Shown here piece after piece: positions 9,940 through 19,120 of a DNA stretch of 64,000 nt. The stretch is taken from contig NZ_KB905899.1 of assembly GCF_000381085.1 (NCBI RefSeq), forward strand, positions 930,001-994,000. Reading direction: 5' to 3'. The translations under genes were made by a program, and so were the position numbers. Source of the DNA: Thiomicrorhabdus arctica DSM 13458 (GTDB lineage Bacteria > Pseudomonadota > Gammaproteobacteria > Thiomicrospirales > Thiomicrospiraceae). Each line of letters starts with the position of its first letter. Position 1 is the first letter of the stretch. The notes under the pieces were generated by a model. It saw only the letters and a list, made by a program, of their open reading frames with translations, searched no databases and was not told the origin of the DNA.

Positions 9940-10221
9940 ATGAGAGCCATTGTCTTTTTACTATTTGTAGTTTTAATCTTCTTTATTATTCGATTTATTC
10001 TGAATCGAGTCATTCAAATCCGTGAACACAATAAAAAATTAGCAGAGGATAAAAAAGGCAGTCTGGCAGAAAACACAACTGAAGCAATGGTACGTTGCGC
10101 CCTATGCGACATCCACCTTCCGCAATCTGAGGCTTATTATGATGGCAAAGACACCTTTTGCAGTGAAGGCCATATGCACAAATTTCATCATCAAAAAAAC
10201 ACGACAACGACGGAAGATTAA
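9940..10221 (+). CDS. PP0621-family small membrane protein with Cys/His metal site
   Basis: A 93-residue protein of unknown function, resembling the PP0621 family. One transmembrane helix (residues ~3-22) is followed by a charged linker and a likely zinc-binding module: Cys53-x2-Cys56 and Cys74 with His78/His80 (CSEGHMHKFH). The start follows a GC-rich gap without a strong ribosome site. It is divergent from sucC and convergent with the FKBP gene, so it is probably monocistronic. Confidence 0.75.
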   Translation: MRAIVFLLFVVLIFFIIRFILNRVIQIREHNKKLAEDKKGSLAENTTEAMVRCALCDIHLPQSEAYYDGKDTFCSEGHMHKFHHQKNTTTTED

Positions 10222-10260
10222 ACAACTTAGTCCGTGTTTTAGGCGTTCTATCAGCACGCT

Positions 10261-10719
10261 TTAACCGCCGTTATTATGGATGGCTTTAATCGTTGCCGTA
10301 AACACCACCGTAGCATCCGCTAAGGGGTGATTAAAATCGATGATCACAGAATTGCCATCAACTTCATGCACTGTCCCTGGAATTTCTTCTCCCGTTGGGG
10401 TTTTGAAGCCAATGACATGTCCTGGATTCAAATCAATCTCTGCTGGAAACTCACTGCATAACATGGTTTGAACGTTATTGGGGTCAGACAAACCAAAAGC
10501 ACGTTCTGCCCCTAGTGTAAACTTCGCTGTTGTCCCTAACTCTAAACCCACTAACATCTCTTCAATACGATTCAAAAAGGTGCCATCGCCCAGTGTAAAT
10601 CTTAGCGTTTCACCCTCTGACGTCTCTTCTACAATGGTTTTATCGACCAACGCTAATTGAAACTCAATCTCAATGTCACTGCGCTCTTGAACAATTGGCA
10701 AAGGACTTTTTATGGCCAT
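10261..10719 (-). CDS. FKBP-type peptidyl-prolyl cis-trans isomerase (SlpA/FkpB-like)
   Basis: Catalyses proline isomerisation during protein folding. The 152-residue product has the short FKBP core with an inserted-in-flap domain (HVIGFKTPTGEE ... VHEVDGNSVIIDFNHPLA), the DFNHPLA signature of the SlyD/FkpB subgroup. There is no His-rich tail, so it is closer to FkpB (SlpA) than SlyD. The start at 10719 is preceded by AAGGAAAAC. In many gammaproteobacteria fkpB is next to ispH, which is not seen here. Confidence 0.88.
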   Translation of the reverse strand: MAIKSPLPIVQERSDIEIEFQLALVDKTIVEETSEGETLRFTLGDGTFLNRIEEMLVGLELGTTAKFTLGAERAFGLSDPNNVQTMLCSEFPAEIDLNPGHVIGFKTPTGEEIPGTVHEVDGNSVIIDFNHPLADATVVFTATIKAIHNNGG

Positions 10720-10759
10720 GATGTTTTCCTTATTTCTTCTATCTAAAAATAGTCTTAAA

Positions 10760-12019
10760 TTATGAAATTTTACTCGGGGCCTTACTATTATTTGCTTTAA
10801 TGGCTTTTGCCGTCGCTCTGGGTGAACGACTATTCACCTTATTGGGGGGAGAAAGACTTTCAACAACTTTATTCCGTCCTGTTTTCTTAGCTTTATACAA
10901 ACCTTCATCTGCAAACTTCAAAACGGCCTCCGGCACTTTATAGATTTTGTCATTTTCGGCAAGACCAATACTGATCTTCACTTGAGTTTGCACTGGTTTG
11001 CCATTCGCGATAAATTCTAAACTTTCTGCGGCGATGGCTGCGCGTAAACGTTCTAGTTCAGGCAAGGATTCTGCCGCCGTTTTACCTGCAAAGACTAAGG
11101 CGAACTCTTCTCCTCCATACCGATAAGCCCTACCGCCTGAAACGGTGTTAAGAATTGAGGCCACGGTACGCAAGACTTCATCGCCGATGTCATGCCCGTA
11201 GGTATCATTAAAACTTTTGAAGTGGTCGATATCGACCATTGCAATGCTGTATTTTCGACCTAAACCTAAAAAGGTTTCATAAAGCGCACGGCGTCCCATA
11301 ATTCCAGTTAACTCATCCGTATACGCAATATGATGCGAGTCGAAAATAACTGAGAAGATAATAATGGTCGCAGAAATCATTGAAAACCAAGCCAACATGC
11401 CCGGCTGGAAAAAGGCATTTAGCCCATAAGCCATCAACAGCAAGATGACCACAACGGCATGATATAAAACTTTAAAACGGTGATAACGTAATTTAAAAGA
11501 CAGTACAAAACCGGCCAATAAAAACATTAAACTGCTCGCAAACGGCAACTGAATGACTTGAGAACCTTCAATAACACGTAAACTTAATGGTTCAACCCAC
11601 TGGAGAGACAAATCCGTCATTAACCAATAAATAGCTATACCTTGAACAATAAACACCGATAAAACAGCGATATCAAAACGTTTATTGTAAATCCCTTTTT
11701 CAGGCAATAAAATCCAAAGCAATAAATTCAGCGGTAGTAGAAAAGCCAAAATAGGAAACAAAACGGCGCTCGATAAATTCATCTCTGAAGGCGCTGCGAA
11801 ATACGTCAATAAGCCGTTAAGCAAACCAATCGACATTAACACGAGAAAAGGCTGAATTCGGTTTAACCACAAACTAATAAAAATGCCAATTGCCACAACG
11901 ATATAAAGTGAATAGCTCAATAATGAATGCCATGCAACGGGCCAAAAGGCGATCTGCGTCGATTGCCAAATAGAAAACACAACGATACTAAACAACCAAA
12001 TATAATGCTTTATAACCAT
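10760..12019 (-). CDS. Membrane-bound diguanylate cyclase (GGDEF)
   Basis: Predicted to make c-di-GMP. The N-terminal ~225 residues contain about seven to eight hydrophobic helices (an MASE-like membrane sensor) followed by a GGDEF domain of ~165 residues. The active-site loop reads RYGGEEF near residue 301, and the metal and substrate segment DIDHFKSFNDTYGHDIGDEVL is intact, so it should be active. No RxxD inhibitory site is seen ahead of the loop. A basic tail of about 30 residues ends the protein. c-di-GMP made here could act on the riboswitch at 58.25 kb; that link is inference. Confidence 0.9.
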   Translation of the reverse strand: MVIKHYIWLFSIVVFSIWQSTQIAFWPVAWHSLLSYSLYIVVAIGIFISLWLNRIQPFLVLMSIGLLNGLLTYFAAPSEMNLSSAVLFPILAFLLPLNLLLWILLPEKGIYNKRFDIAVLSVFIVQGIAIYWLMTDLSLQWVEPLSLRVIEGSQVIQLPFASSLMFLLAGFVLSFKLRYHRFKVLYHAVVVILLLMAYGLNAFFQPGMLAWFSMISATIIIFSVIFDSHHIAYTDELTGIMGRRALYETFLGLGRKYSIAMVDIDHFKSFNDTYGHDIGDEVLRTVASILNTVSGGRAYRYGGEEFALVFAGKTAAESLPELERLRAAIAAESLEFIANGKPVQTQVKISIGLAENDKIYKVPEAVLKFADEGLYKAKKTGRNKVVESLSPPNKVNSRSPRATAKAIKANNSKAPSKIS

Positions 12020-12072
12020 AGACCAAGACCTTCTCTTCTCTTTACCGGTACATACTTTAAATTCAAATACAA

Positions 12073-12102
12073 AAAAGCCACATTATGAATAATGTGGCTT
12101 TT
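12073..12102 (-). terminator. Terminator after the 12149-12571 lipoprotein gene
   Basis: A 13-bp perfect stem (AAAAGCCACATTA / TAATGTGGCTTTT) with a TGAA loop. On the minus strand it ends in a run of six Ts, so it stops transcripts of the small lipoprotein genes ahead of the GGDEF gene. Confidence 0.92.
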
Positions 12103-12148
12103 GTTGACAGACTTTAATCCAGTCTAATTTTATTGCAAGACAGAGCAT

Positions 12149-12571
12149 TTAACTTTGGGTTTTTCCAAAGAGGGTGAACGGTTCATAAGGAACATCTTCA
12201 CACTTTATGTTCCACTCTAAAGTATAACCACAACCATTTCCACCAACACATTGCTCATGTGAATAGGCAAATTCCCCCGCCTTCTTAGCTTGACGGGACT
12301 GGTAAGTATAGCCTTTAGGACAAGATTCTCTGGCTTTAGCGCGCATAGCAAGACTATCCAAACTGCCAACTGGCTCATAAAATAGCTCTGACAACTTAAA
12401 GTTATCATCATCTATTTTTTTAACCTGAACGTCGCTTGTCATAGATTGCAACTTATCGCTTAAACTGACGACACCTTGACCCACCGCATCCAAACCACCG
12501 GTTACACTAGAGCATCCCGCTAACAACGTTAAACTGATTGCTAACAAGGATGTTTTAGCCGAGGTTTGCAT
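12149..12571 (-). CDS. Small Cys-rich lipoprotein, function unknown
   Basis: A 140-residue lipoprotein. The start at 12571 gives MQTSAKTSLLAISLTLLAGCSS with the lipobox Cys at residue 20 and AAAGGG upstream; the frame is open 10 codons further. The C-terminal half has paired cysteines (GYTYQSRQAKK, QCVGGNGCGYTL, IKCEDVPYEP) that could form disulfides in the periplasm. No named domain is recognised. It heads away from two other small exported proteins on the same strand, which may form a loose group. Confidence 0.7.
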   Translation of the reverse strand: MQTSAKTSLLAISLTLLAGCSSVTGGLDAVGQGVVSLSDKLQSMTSDVQVKKIDDDNFKLSELFYEPVGSLDSLAMRAKARESCPKGYTYQSRQAKKAGEFAYSHEQCVGGNGCGYTLEWNIKCEDVPYEPFTLFGKTQS

Positions 12572-12715
12572 AAAGGACCCTTTGAATTCAACCATCTTCA
12601 TTATTACTGTTCGCTCTACGTTAAGAATGAAAGAATCATATCAAAAATCAGCCGACCACAGGTGATTTTCTTACATTGTCGCCTCTACTCAGAGGCCCAA
12701 ATAAATCACCTAACA

Positions 12716-13030
12716 TTACTGTTTAATTGACTGTCCAGGAAAAGCCTCTTCTTTAACGCCAATTTCAGCAATCACGAAACATAAATTAGTATGAACTTTT
12801 TTGCCATCAATCAAGATAGAAGTCCCGTCAGAATCTTCCGGGTTGATTCTCACATCACCCTGATATACTTTAATCAACTTACCTGTCATGCAACTGTATA
12901 ACTCAACAGTTCTCTCTAAACCCACCCAATCGGATTGAAGGTTTTTTGCGCTGTTGGCGACTTTATCGCACCCCGTCAAAAAAGAGGTACTTAACAGCAG
13001 GCTCAGTGATACCCACATTATTTTCTGCAT
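12716..13030 (-). CDS. Small lipoprotein, function unknown
   Basis: A 104-residue product with a clear lipoprotein signal peptide, MQKIMWVSLSLLLSTSFLTGC, Cys at residue 21. The mature part is short and predicted beta-rich (YQGDVRINPEDSDGTSILIDGKKVHT) with two cysteines. Not assigned to any family. It lies between two other small exported proteins on the same strand, 49 bases downstream of the 13080-13388 gene. Confidence 0.65.
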   Translation of the reverse strand: MQKIMWVSLSLLLSTSFLTGCDKVANSAKNLQSDWVGLERTVELYSCMTGKLIKVYQGDVRINPEDSDGTSILIDGKKVHTNLCFVIAEIGVKEEAFPGQSIKQ

Positions 13031-13079
13031 TTTTTCTTCCTCTGAGTTCTAACGAACGGCTAGAATTTATAAAGCCACT

Positions 13080-13388
13080 CTATTGTTGTGGTATACCATT
13101 CTCATCAACATTAGGCTTTGAAGGATGTTTCGCACTCTCTTTTACATCTTTCCAGGCTTCTTTATAGGTTTCTTTATCGCCTAATTTTTTTATATCGTCT
13201 ATCGGCTCTTCGCTTGACTCTGTTACTTCTTCTTTCACATCTTTTGCACCATCGGTCACGGAGTTCCAAACAGAGGAAGCGGCATCTTTAGTCTCACCCC
13301 AAGTATCACTCCACCAACCAGCTTGTGCATTCAAAGAGACAGAACTGATTAAAAGCGCTCCAAGCGTCATTAATAATTGCTTTTTCAT
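13080..13388 (-). CDS. Small periplasmic protein, function unknown
   Basis: A 102-residue secreted protein. Signal peptide MKKQLLMTLGALLISSVSLNAQA with likely cleavage after Ala23, giving a mature protein starting GWWSDTW. The mature chain is helical, very charged (acidic plus lysine) and has Trp at intervals, like an amphipathic or colicin-immunity-like helix bundle. No family recognised. It is first of three small exported-protein genes on the minus strand. Confidence 0.65.
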   Translation of the reverse strand: MKKQLLMTLGALLISSVSLNAQAGWWSDTWGETKDAASSVWNSVTDGAKDVKEEVTESSEEPIDDIKKLGDKETYKEAWKDVKESAKHPSKPNVDENGIPQQ

Positions 13389-13615
13389 TATGTTTATCCT
13401 ATTTTTTATTTAACGCCCAATTAACTTAACCTGTAAAGATCACGGTTAAAAGTCTTGAATATACTTATTCAGTACAGACATTACCATACCATTCAAAATG
13501 CAACCACATTTTGTTTGCAACTTGTTGATAAAATAGTTTACAGAATAGTTACCAGCTCTGATTGAAGCCATTAAAATATCTTTATTCAAATCCCTACACA
13601 TTTAAACTGAGCACC

Positions 13616-14923
13616 ATGTCTTCTAAAACGTCTTCAAAAACACTCCTAATCATTGGCTATGTCTGGCCTGAGCCTAATTCATCTGCGGCAGGCACGCACA
13701 TGATGCAGTTGATACATTTTTTTCTAAAACAAGGCTGGTCTATCACTTTTGCCAGCCCTTGCAATCTCGGAGAGCATAAAGCTGACTTATTGAGCCTAGG
13801 GATTAATGAACAATTAATTGAGTTGAATAATGAAAGCTTTGATCTGTTTATTCAACAACTTCAACCAGGCCTGGTGATTTTTGATCGCTTCATGATGGAG
13901 GAACAATTTGGCTGGCGTATTGAAAAACAAGCACCTCACGCAGTCCGAATTCTCAATACGGAAGATTTACACAGTCTAAGAGCGGTTCGTCAACAGCTTA
14001 TTAAGGATTATCTCAATACCCAGCCTGACATAACTGATTTACAAAAGGTGCCATTGCACGATGCGCAGCGCCTTTTCGAGAAGATGGCCACCTCGGATCT
14101 CACCAAACGAGAAATTGCCGCCATCTTTCGCTGTGACTTAACCTTGATGATCTCTGAATTTGAGATGGACCTGCTGCAACAGCAGTTTCAAGTGCCTATT
14201 CGTCAGCTAATTTATCTGCCATTTCAATATGAAAAGCTACCGACAAGTGCACTCAAAGCATTCGAAATGCGTCAACATTTCATAGCCATAGGCAATTTTA
14301 GACACGAGCCTAACTGGGATGCCGTTCTATGGTTAAAACAAGAAATATGGCCTCTAATTCGTCAACAACTTCCACGAGCTGAACTGCATATTTATGGAGC
14401 ATACCCCAGCAAGAAAGCAACCCAATTGCATAATCCTAAACAAGGATTTCACGTCATGGGATGGGCTGAAAATGCATTTGATGTCCTCTCTCAAGCCAGG
14501 GTGTGTTTAGCCCCTTTACGTTTCGGAGCTGGGATCAAAGGCAAGCTTGCTGAAGCAATGCTTTGCGGAACGCCTAATGTCACGACTTCCATTGGCTGTG
14601 AATCGATGCAAATAATAAACTCAGAAGCCTGGGGAGGTGCGATTGCCAACCAACCACATGAATTTGCAGAACAAGCTGTAAGGTTATACCAGGATGCTGC
14701 AGTGTGGCAAAAGGCTCAAAAACAAGGTTATAAAATCGTGACTGATCGCTATTTACAAACCCCAACAAGATCACAACTTCTATTAGATAAAATCAATGAA
14801 TTAATGACAGACATCACTACGCACCGAACGGCCAACTTTATTGGCGCGATGCTAAACCACCATCACCATAAAAGCACACAATATATGTCACAATGGATAG
14901 AAGTTAAAAATAGACTAGAATAA
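13616..14923 (+). CDS. Group 1 (GT-B fold) glycosyltransferase
   Basis: Predicted cytoplasmic sugar transferase of the Glyco_trans_1_4 type. The C-terminal domain shows [39 protein letters not shown], with the Glu-Ala-Met and donor-binding loop typical of the family. The frame opens at a TTG at 13562, but the ATG at 13616 ([20 protein letters not shown]) puts the first Rossmann strand at the expected place and is preferred. 435 residues. No sugar-pathway genes flank it, so the acceptor is unknown. It contains palindrome copy 3. Confidence 0.85.
   Translation: MSSKTSSKTLLIIGYVWPEPNSSAAGTHMMQLIHFFLKQGWSITFASPCNLGEHKADLLSLGINEQLIELNNESFDLFIQQLQPGLVIFDRFMMEEQFGWRIEKQAPHAVRILNTEDLHSLRAVRQQLIKDYLNTQPDITDLQKVPLHDAQRLFEKMATSDLTKREIAAIFRCDLTLMISEFEMDLLQQQFQVPIRQLIYLPFQYEKLPTSALKAFEMRQHFIAIGNFRHEPNWDAVLWLKQEIWPLIRQQLPRAELHIYGAYPSKKATQLHNPKQGFHVMGWAENAFDVLSQARVCLAPLRFGAGIKGKLAEAMLCGTPNVTTSIGCESMQIINSEAWGGAIANQPHEFAEQAVRLYQDAAVWQKAQKQGYKIVTDRYLQTPTRSQLLLDKINELMTDITTHRTANFIGAMLNHHHHKSTQYMSQWIEVKNRLE
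13864..13875. repeat. Iterated palindrome ACCAGGCCTGGT, copy 3 (in glycosyltransferase)
   Basis: Exact 12-bp copy within the glycosyltransferase gene, again read as Pro-Gly-Leu-Val. Confidence 0.85.
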
Positions 14924-14963
14924 CCTCAAATCTCACTCAAGCAGATGCGGACCTAAATACAGT

Positions 14964-15263
14964 ATGAATAACACAACAGAAAAAGCGAAATTAACCATCA
15001 CAGCTCAAGACAGAGTTCATCCAAAAGACCCTTTACATGGTATCTCTTTAAAAGAGATTGTGACAAGCCTTGAAGAACATTATGGTTGGGAAAAACTCGC
15101 CTCGTTAATTCCCATTAACTGCTTTAAAAGTGATCCAAGTATTAAATCAAGCCTGACCTTCTTAAGAAAAACGCCTTGGGCGAGAACGAAAGTTGAAGAG
15201 CTCTATGTAAAATCGAGTCAAAACTGGGGGAAATACAAGAAAGCCGCAGTCGATAAGCCGTGA
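14964..15263 (+). CDS. VF530 / DUF2132 family DNA-binding-like protein
   Basis: A 99-residue protein matching the VF530 family (DUF2132), small helical proteins of unknown role. Signature segments are [26 protein letters not shown] and [24 protein letters not shown], which cover nearly the whole protein. It starts 40 bases after the glycosyltransferase and may share its transcript. Confidence 0.85.
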   Translation: MNNTTEKAKLTITAQDRVHPKDPLHGISLKEIVTSLEEHYGWEKLASLIPINCFKSDPSIKSSLTFLRKTPWARTKVEELYVKSSQNWGKYKKAAVDKP

Positions 15264-15288
15264 GAACCACGACTTCAAAAGGATGTTA

Positions 15289-15714
15289 TTATTTTAACGT
15301 AGTGATAAATTCAGAGACTTGGTCAATGCCTTGTTCACTAAGAACACCTGCCATTGAAATCATGACGCTGGCATTAACACCTCGTGGCTCTCCACTCTTA
15401 TAAAGGTTAAGCTTGGTGACCAACTCTTCTTTACTTTGGTTGTTAATCCGTGGACCAATACCACCGTCACCTTTGATACCATGACAGCCTAAACAAGTCA
15501 CATACAACCTCTCGCCAGGGTTGATCGTGCTTATCAAGAGTTTTGATGTCTGCGGAAGCTTAAACTCTTCGGTTGTTGCATTCTGTTCAGTACAGCCTGA
15601 AAGCACCCATAAACTACTGATCAACAAGAGAGCTAATAACGGTTGAATATATGTTGAAATCAAACGGAATGACAACGATTTTGATTTGAGGGTAGATTGA
15701 TTGCGATAAGTCAT
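15289..15714 (-). CDS. Lipoprotein c-type cytochrome (class I, monoheme)
   Basis: An exported electron carrier. A long basic N-terminus leads into a hydrophobic segment and the lipobox SGC (Cys41). The haem site CLGCH covers residues 74-78. The segment KGDGGIGPRINNQ after the haem matches the paralogue at 15811-16332. 141 residues. The sixth ligand is probably one of the methionines in SVMISMAGVLS. Together the two genes look like a tandem duplication, but this copy lacks the Pro-Ala linker. Confidence 0.88.
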   Translation of the reverse strand: MTYRNQSTLKSKSLSFRLISTYIQPLLALLLISSLWVLSGCTEQNATTEEFKLPQTSKLLISTINPGERLYVTCLGCHGIKGDGGIGPRINNQSKEELVTKLNLYKSGEPRGVNASVMISMAGVLSEQGIDQVSEFITTLK

Positions 15715-15744
15715 ACGGCATCTCCAAAACGCATTGTTAAATAC

Positions 15745-15787
15745 AAAAAAGGGCTCTAAAGAAATCTTTAAGACCTCCTTAGAACCC
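15745..15787 (-). terminator. Terminator between the two cytochrome c genes
   Basis: On the minus strand GGGTTCTAA and TTAGAGCCC form a 9-bp stem with one G-U pair, followed by six Ts. It stops the upstream cytochrome transcript, so the two cytochrome genes are probably not one operon. Confidence 0.7.
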
Positions 15788-15810
15788 CTATTTGACCAAA
15801 ACGAATCAAC

Positions 15811-16332
15811 TTATTTTAATGTAACGACATACTCGGCAATCGCTTTCATATCATCCTCTGACAAACCAGCCGCCATAGGCGCCATCATACCTGTCATAGG
15901 TCCCATCTGCTCACCCGCTTTGTATTTCTTAAGTTTCGCGACAATGTCTTCAGGTTTTTGATTATTTAAACGCGGTCCAAGTCCACCTTCCGCTTTAGCA
16001 CCATGACAACCGACACAAGTTGCATAGATTTTTTCACCATTGGGTGCAGCAGCAACTTCTTTAGCCATTTCAGCTTGTTTTTCGACAACTGGGGCTGGAG
16101 CAGGTTTAGGAGCAAGCAGAGGTGCTGGTTTAGGAGCCGGCTGAAGTGCGGGTTTTGGTGCTTCAACAACGGTAGGCTGTTTCACATCCATAGCACTTTG
16201 TTGTGTTGTGGCTTTGTTAGCCGATGACGCTTCATCTGTATCACTGGAACAGCCCGTACTTAATACGACTGCACCGCTTAGTAACGCGTAAGAAACTAAG
16301 CGTGTAACCTTTGTATTTGAAATTCTTTGCAT
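15811..16332 (-). CDS. Lipoprotein c-type cytochrome with Pro/Ala-rich linker
   Basis: A membrane-anchored monoheme cytochrome. Lipobox STGC gives Cys28 as the lipid site. A spacer of repeated PKPA/PAP units spans roughly residues 57-84, which would let the haem domain reach across the periplasm. Haem motif CVGCH is at 106-110 and Met-rich MGPMTGMMAPMAAG supplies the distal ligand. 173 residues. The paralogue downstream shares the GGLGPRLNNQ segment. In sulfur oxidisers such cytochromes often feed terminal oxidases; the partner here is unknown. Confidence 0.9.
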   Translation of the reverse strand: MQRISNTKVTRLVSYALLSGAVVLSTGCSSDTDEASSANKATTQQSAMDVKQPTVVEAPKPALQPAPKPAPLLAPKPAPAPVVEKQAEMAKEVAAAPNGEKIYATCVGCHGAKAEGGLGPRLNNQKPEDIVAKLKKYKAGEQMGPMTGMMAPMAAGLSEDDMKAIAEYVVTLK

Positions 16333-16495
16333 GGTATTACCCTCTAATTTTGACTATTTTTCTAGCTGAACAACCGTCTAAAAGACGTACAAATACCCAA
16401 AATGAGTACTCTATGTTTGCACAGTGTATAAAGGTTTTTGAAACTTCTCAAGCTTAACACTTAAATAAGTATAAGTATTTATTAAAACCAAATGC

Positions 16496-19093
16496 TTAAG
16501 CGGCAAGTAGAACAACTTTTTTACTAGCCGACTGGTTAAGCTTATTCAAAGCAGCATCCAATTCATTGGTAATCGTCACAAAGGCATCAAGCAAACTATC
16601 TTTTTCTTTTAACATATCAAAAGTCATTGAACTCTTCGATTCTTTTATTAAAATAATATCCTGCACCAATTTGTGCTGCCTCTGATGTAACTCTTGGGCT
16701 TTAATAAACTCAGGCAAAGCCTGAATTGAAGAATCTGATTGTATCAAGCTCCCTAAGACTTTCCCTACGCCAGACTTGAGAGGATCTACTGCAGCCTCCA
16801 TATCCACAACCACATTTATACCATTCAAATAGGATTGAATGTTCGTACGCCAGATGCGCATAGACTGCCTTACATCCGACATGCGAATCCCATGCAAAGG
16901 TGGTGTCACCTGGGTTAAATCCTGTGCCTTACTGTCATCTATTTGGAACTTACTGGTTTCACCGTTCAACAGCACGGCTTGTTGTTTTAAAGATTCCGCA
17001 GCGGCGGACGTTTCTTCAACCAAAGCCGCATTACTTTGAATATTTTGATCTAAATGACTAATGGCTTGAGCAATTTCTGTTACCGAATGTTGTTGTTCAC
17101 CAATTGACAATACGACCGAACTCAGTGCTGAGCCGATATGTGTAACGCTTTCATTAACCACTTCGAAAGCTTGGTTTGTCTCCTGAACTTTATCCACGCC
17201 TTCTTTTACCTTAATGACAGATGCATCAATGAGTTTTTTAATGTCTTTAGCAGCATCAGCAGACTTTTGTGCAAGTGAACGTACCTCTCCAGCAACCACG
17301 GCAAAACCACGGCCATGCTCACCGGCTCTTGCAGCTTCCACCGCAGCGTTCAAGGCCAGTAAATTTGTTTGAAATGCAATGCCGTCAATAATACTGATTA
17401 TATTTGCAATTTTCATAGACGTTTCTTGAATTTCTTCAATCGCATTGACGGTCGCACCCAAGGCAAGTTTTGCATTATTGTTTTCTGAAATAGTACGGCT
17501 TGTTAAACCGTGGACAGCATTCAGTTCAGTTGTATTCTCTTTTTGTAAACCGTGTACCATTTGCATTGACGCATTGATTTGCTCTAGGCTAGCCGCTGCT
17601 TGCTGGGTTCTATCAGACAAGTCCAAAGCAGTATTAGACGATTTATCGGCGGCTGTTCTTACGGTATCTGTTGCCTGTTTTATATACCAAACAATGACAC
17701 TCAAATTATCTAATGAGACATTGGTTGCCCCTTTCATCGCCGCTAAAGACCCCTGTAGATCCTTATCTACCCTGCCACGTAAATCTCCGGTTGCCAGTTT
17801 TGTCATGACAAAAACGGTGTTTTCAATAATGGCATTAAATTCTGCCAATAATGAATTTATGTTGTTTGAAGTGTCTAAGAAGAATCCACTTAAATTTTCT
17901 GTTTCTATATGTAAATCCGTGTGTCCAATAGAAGCAAGTTCTAGCGTCGACCGCAAATTGCTCTCAATACTTCTTTGCTGAGTCAAATCTTGCCATTCTA
18001 TGACGGTTCCTATCTGTTCACCCATCTCGTTAACGACCGGTTTAACTTTTAGGTAAACGGTTAACTCTCCAAATGTTTCTTCAAAACTTTGCATGTTATT
18101 TAATTCCCTAAAGCAGGCTTTATCAAAAATTTCGAGTAATTGGGCACCCACAACATTTTCGATTGAAAAATCAGTGCAACAACTTGGAAAAGTCCTCTCT
18201 TGTCCAAAAAACAGCGATTGTAATTCATTATTTAAATAAATAACCACACCCGCTTTATCAACCATCATGACATTCGCAGAAGCACTGTCTAGTGCAGATT
18301 TTAGACGAGTACTTCGATTCAATTTTGATTGCGAATCGTCATACATAGCGCCCAATTGCACCTGCATCATTTTTACTGCAGAAACCAATTTACTTAATGA
18401 ATGTTTACCATAAAAATTCACCTGGCCGGTAAAATCCCCTTGTCGCATATTATCCATTAACACTTTAGCCTTACCTAGACGGTTAAAAACGTATTTTTTA
18501 CCTGCCCAAGCATAACCATAAAAACCCACAGCAACAATTGCGACCCACTCAACGGGCAAACTCACCAGGCCTGCTTGAATTAATACCGCAAAACTTCCTA
18601 ATAACCCAATCATCAATAGCATGAGATTAATTGGGTGAAAATGGTTGAACAAGCAAACTTTTTGCAAGCGGTTTATAGAATAACCATTTGAGATCGATTT
18701 TTGACCTCGCTGTATTTCTTTATACCATTGTGTCGTTAAGACTTTAGCTTGTGAACTTATCGCTCGACTAACAGATAAATACCCCACCACAGAACCATCT
18801 TCTAATATGGGTGTTGCATTTACTTCAACCCAATAATAACCGCCATCTTTACGCTTATTTTTGACCACTTGGACCCAAGGCTTTCCGGCTTGCAAAGTTT
18901 TCCACAAATCTTTAAATAACTCTTTTGGAACATCAGTGTGACAAATAATGTTGTGAGGCTGTCCAATCAATTCATTTTTGGTATAACCACAGGCTGCCTC
19001 AAAAGCATCATTCACTTCTATAATAAGGCCATTTAAGTCTGTTTTAGACACAATTGAACCCAAACTTTGAATATCCATTTCCATATTTTCCAT
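16496..19093 (-). CDS. PAS-containing methyl-accepting chemotaxis protein with degenerate CZB tail
   Basis: An Aer-like receptor for energy or redox taxis. N-terminal PAS domain (residues ~10-115), two hydrophobic segments (~150-195), a second PAS (~264-378), then the cytoplasmic signalling bundle with the invariant hairpin [15 protein letters not shown] near residue 590. The last ~100 residues resemble a chemoreceptor zinc-binding (CZB) domain: [15 protein letters not shown] retains HxxxH near 803, but the usual first His and the Cys of the C-x-LGxW motif are replaced ([15 protein letters not shown]). Zinc binding is therefore doubtful. 865 residues. It lies 27 bases downstream of the broken EAL gene and may be expressed with it. 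Confidence 0.93.
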   Translation of the reverse strand: MENMEMDIQSLGSIVSKTDLNGLIIEVNDAFEAACGYTKNELIGQPHNIICHTDVPKELFKDLWKTLQAGKPWVQVVKNKRKDGGYYWVEVNATPILEDGSVVGYLSVSRAISSQAKVLTTQWYKEIQRGQKSISNGYSINRLQKVCLFNHFHPINLMLLMIGLLGSFAVLIQAGLVSLPVEWVAIVAVGFYGYAWAGKKYVFNRLGKAKVLMDNMRQGDFTGQVNFYGKHSLSKLVSAVKMMQVQLGAMYDDSQSKLNRSTRLKSALDSASANVMMVDKAGVVIYLNNELQSLFFGQERTFPSCCTDFSIENVVGAQLLEIFDKACFRELNNMQSFEETFGELTVYLKVKPVVNEMGEQIGTVIEWQDLTQQRSIESNLRSTLELASIGHTDLHIETENLSGFFLDTSNNINSLLAEFNAIIENTVFVMTKLATGDLRGRVDKDLQGSLAAMKGATNVSLDNLSVIVWYIKQATDTVRTAADKSSNTALDLSDRTQQAAASLEQINASMQMVHGLQKENTTELNAVHGLTSRTISENNNAKLALGATVNAIEEIQETSMKIANIISIIDGIAFQTNLLALNAAVEAARAGEHGRGFAVVAGEVRSLAQKSADAAKDIKKLIDASVIKVKEGVDKVQETNQAFEVVNESVTHIGSALSSVVLSIGEQQHSVTEIAQAISHLDQNIQSNAALVEETSAAAESLKQQAVLLNGETSKFQIDDSKAQDLTQVTPPLHGIRMSDVRQSMRIWRTNIQSYLNGINVVVDMEAAVDPLKSGVGKVLGSLIQSDSSIQALPEFIKAQELHQRQHKLVQDIILIKESKSSMTFDMLKEKDSLLDAFVTITNELDAALNKLNQSASKKVVLLAA

Positions 19094-19120
19094 GACTAGT
19101 GACTTCCTTTAACTTTATGC

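Noticed and set aside
17445-17981. 178-residue open frame opposite the PAS-MCP gene
   Set aside because: Lies wholly inside the conserved signalling domain on the other strand; composition is that of a shadow frame.
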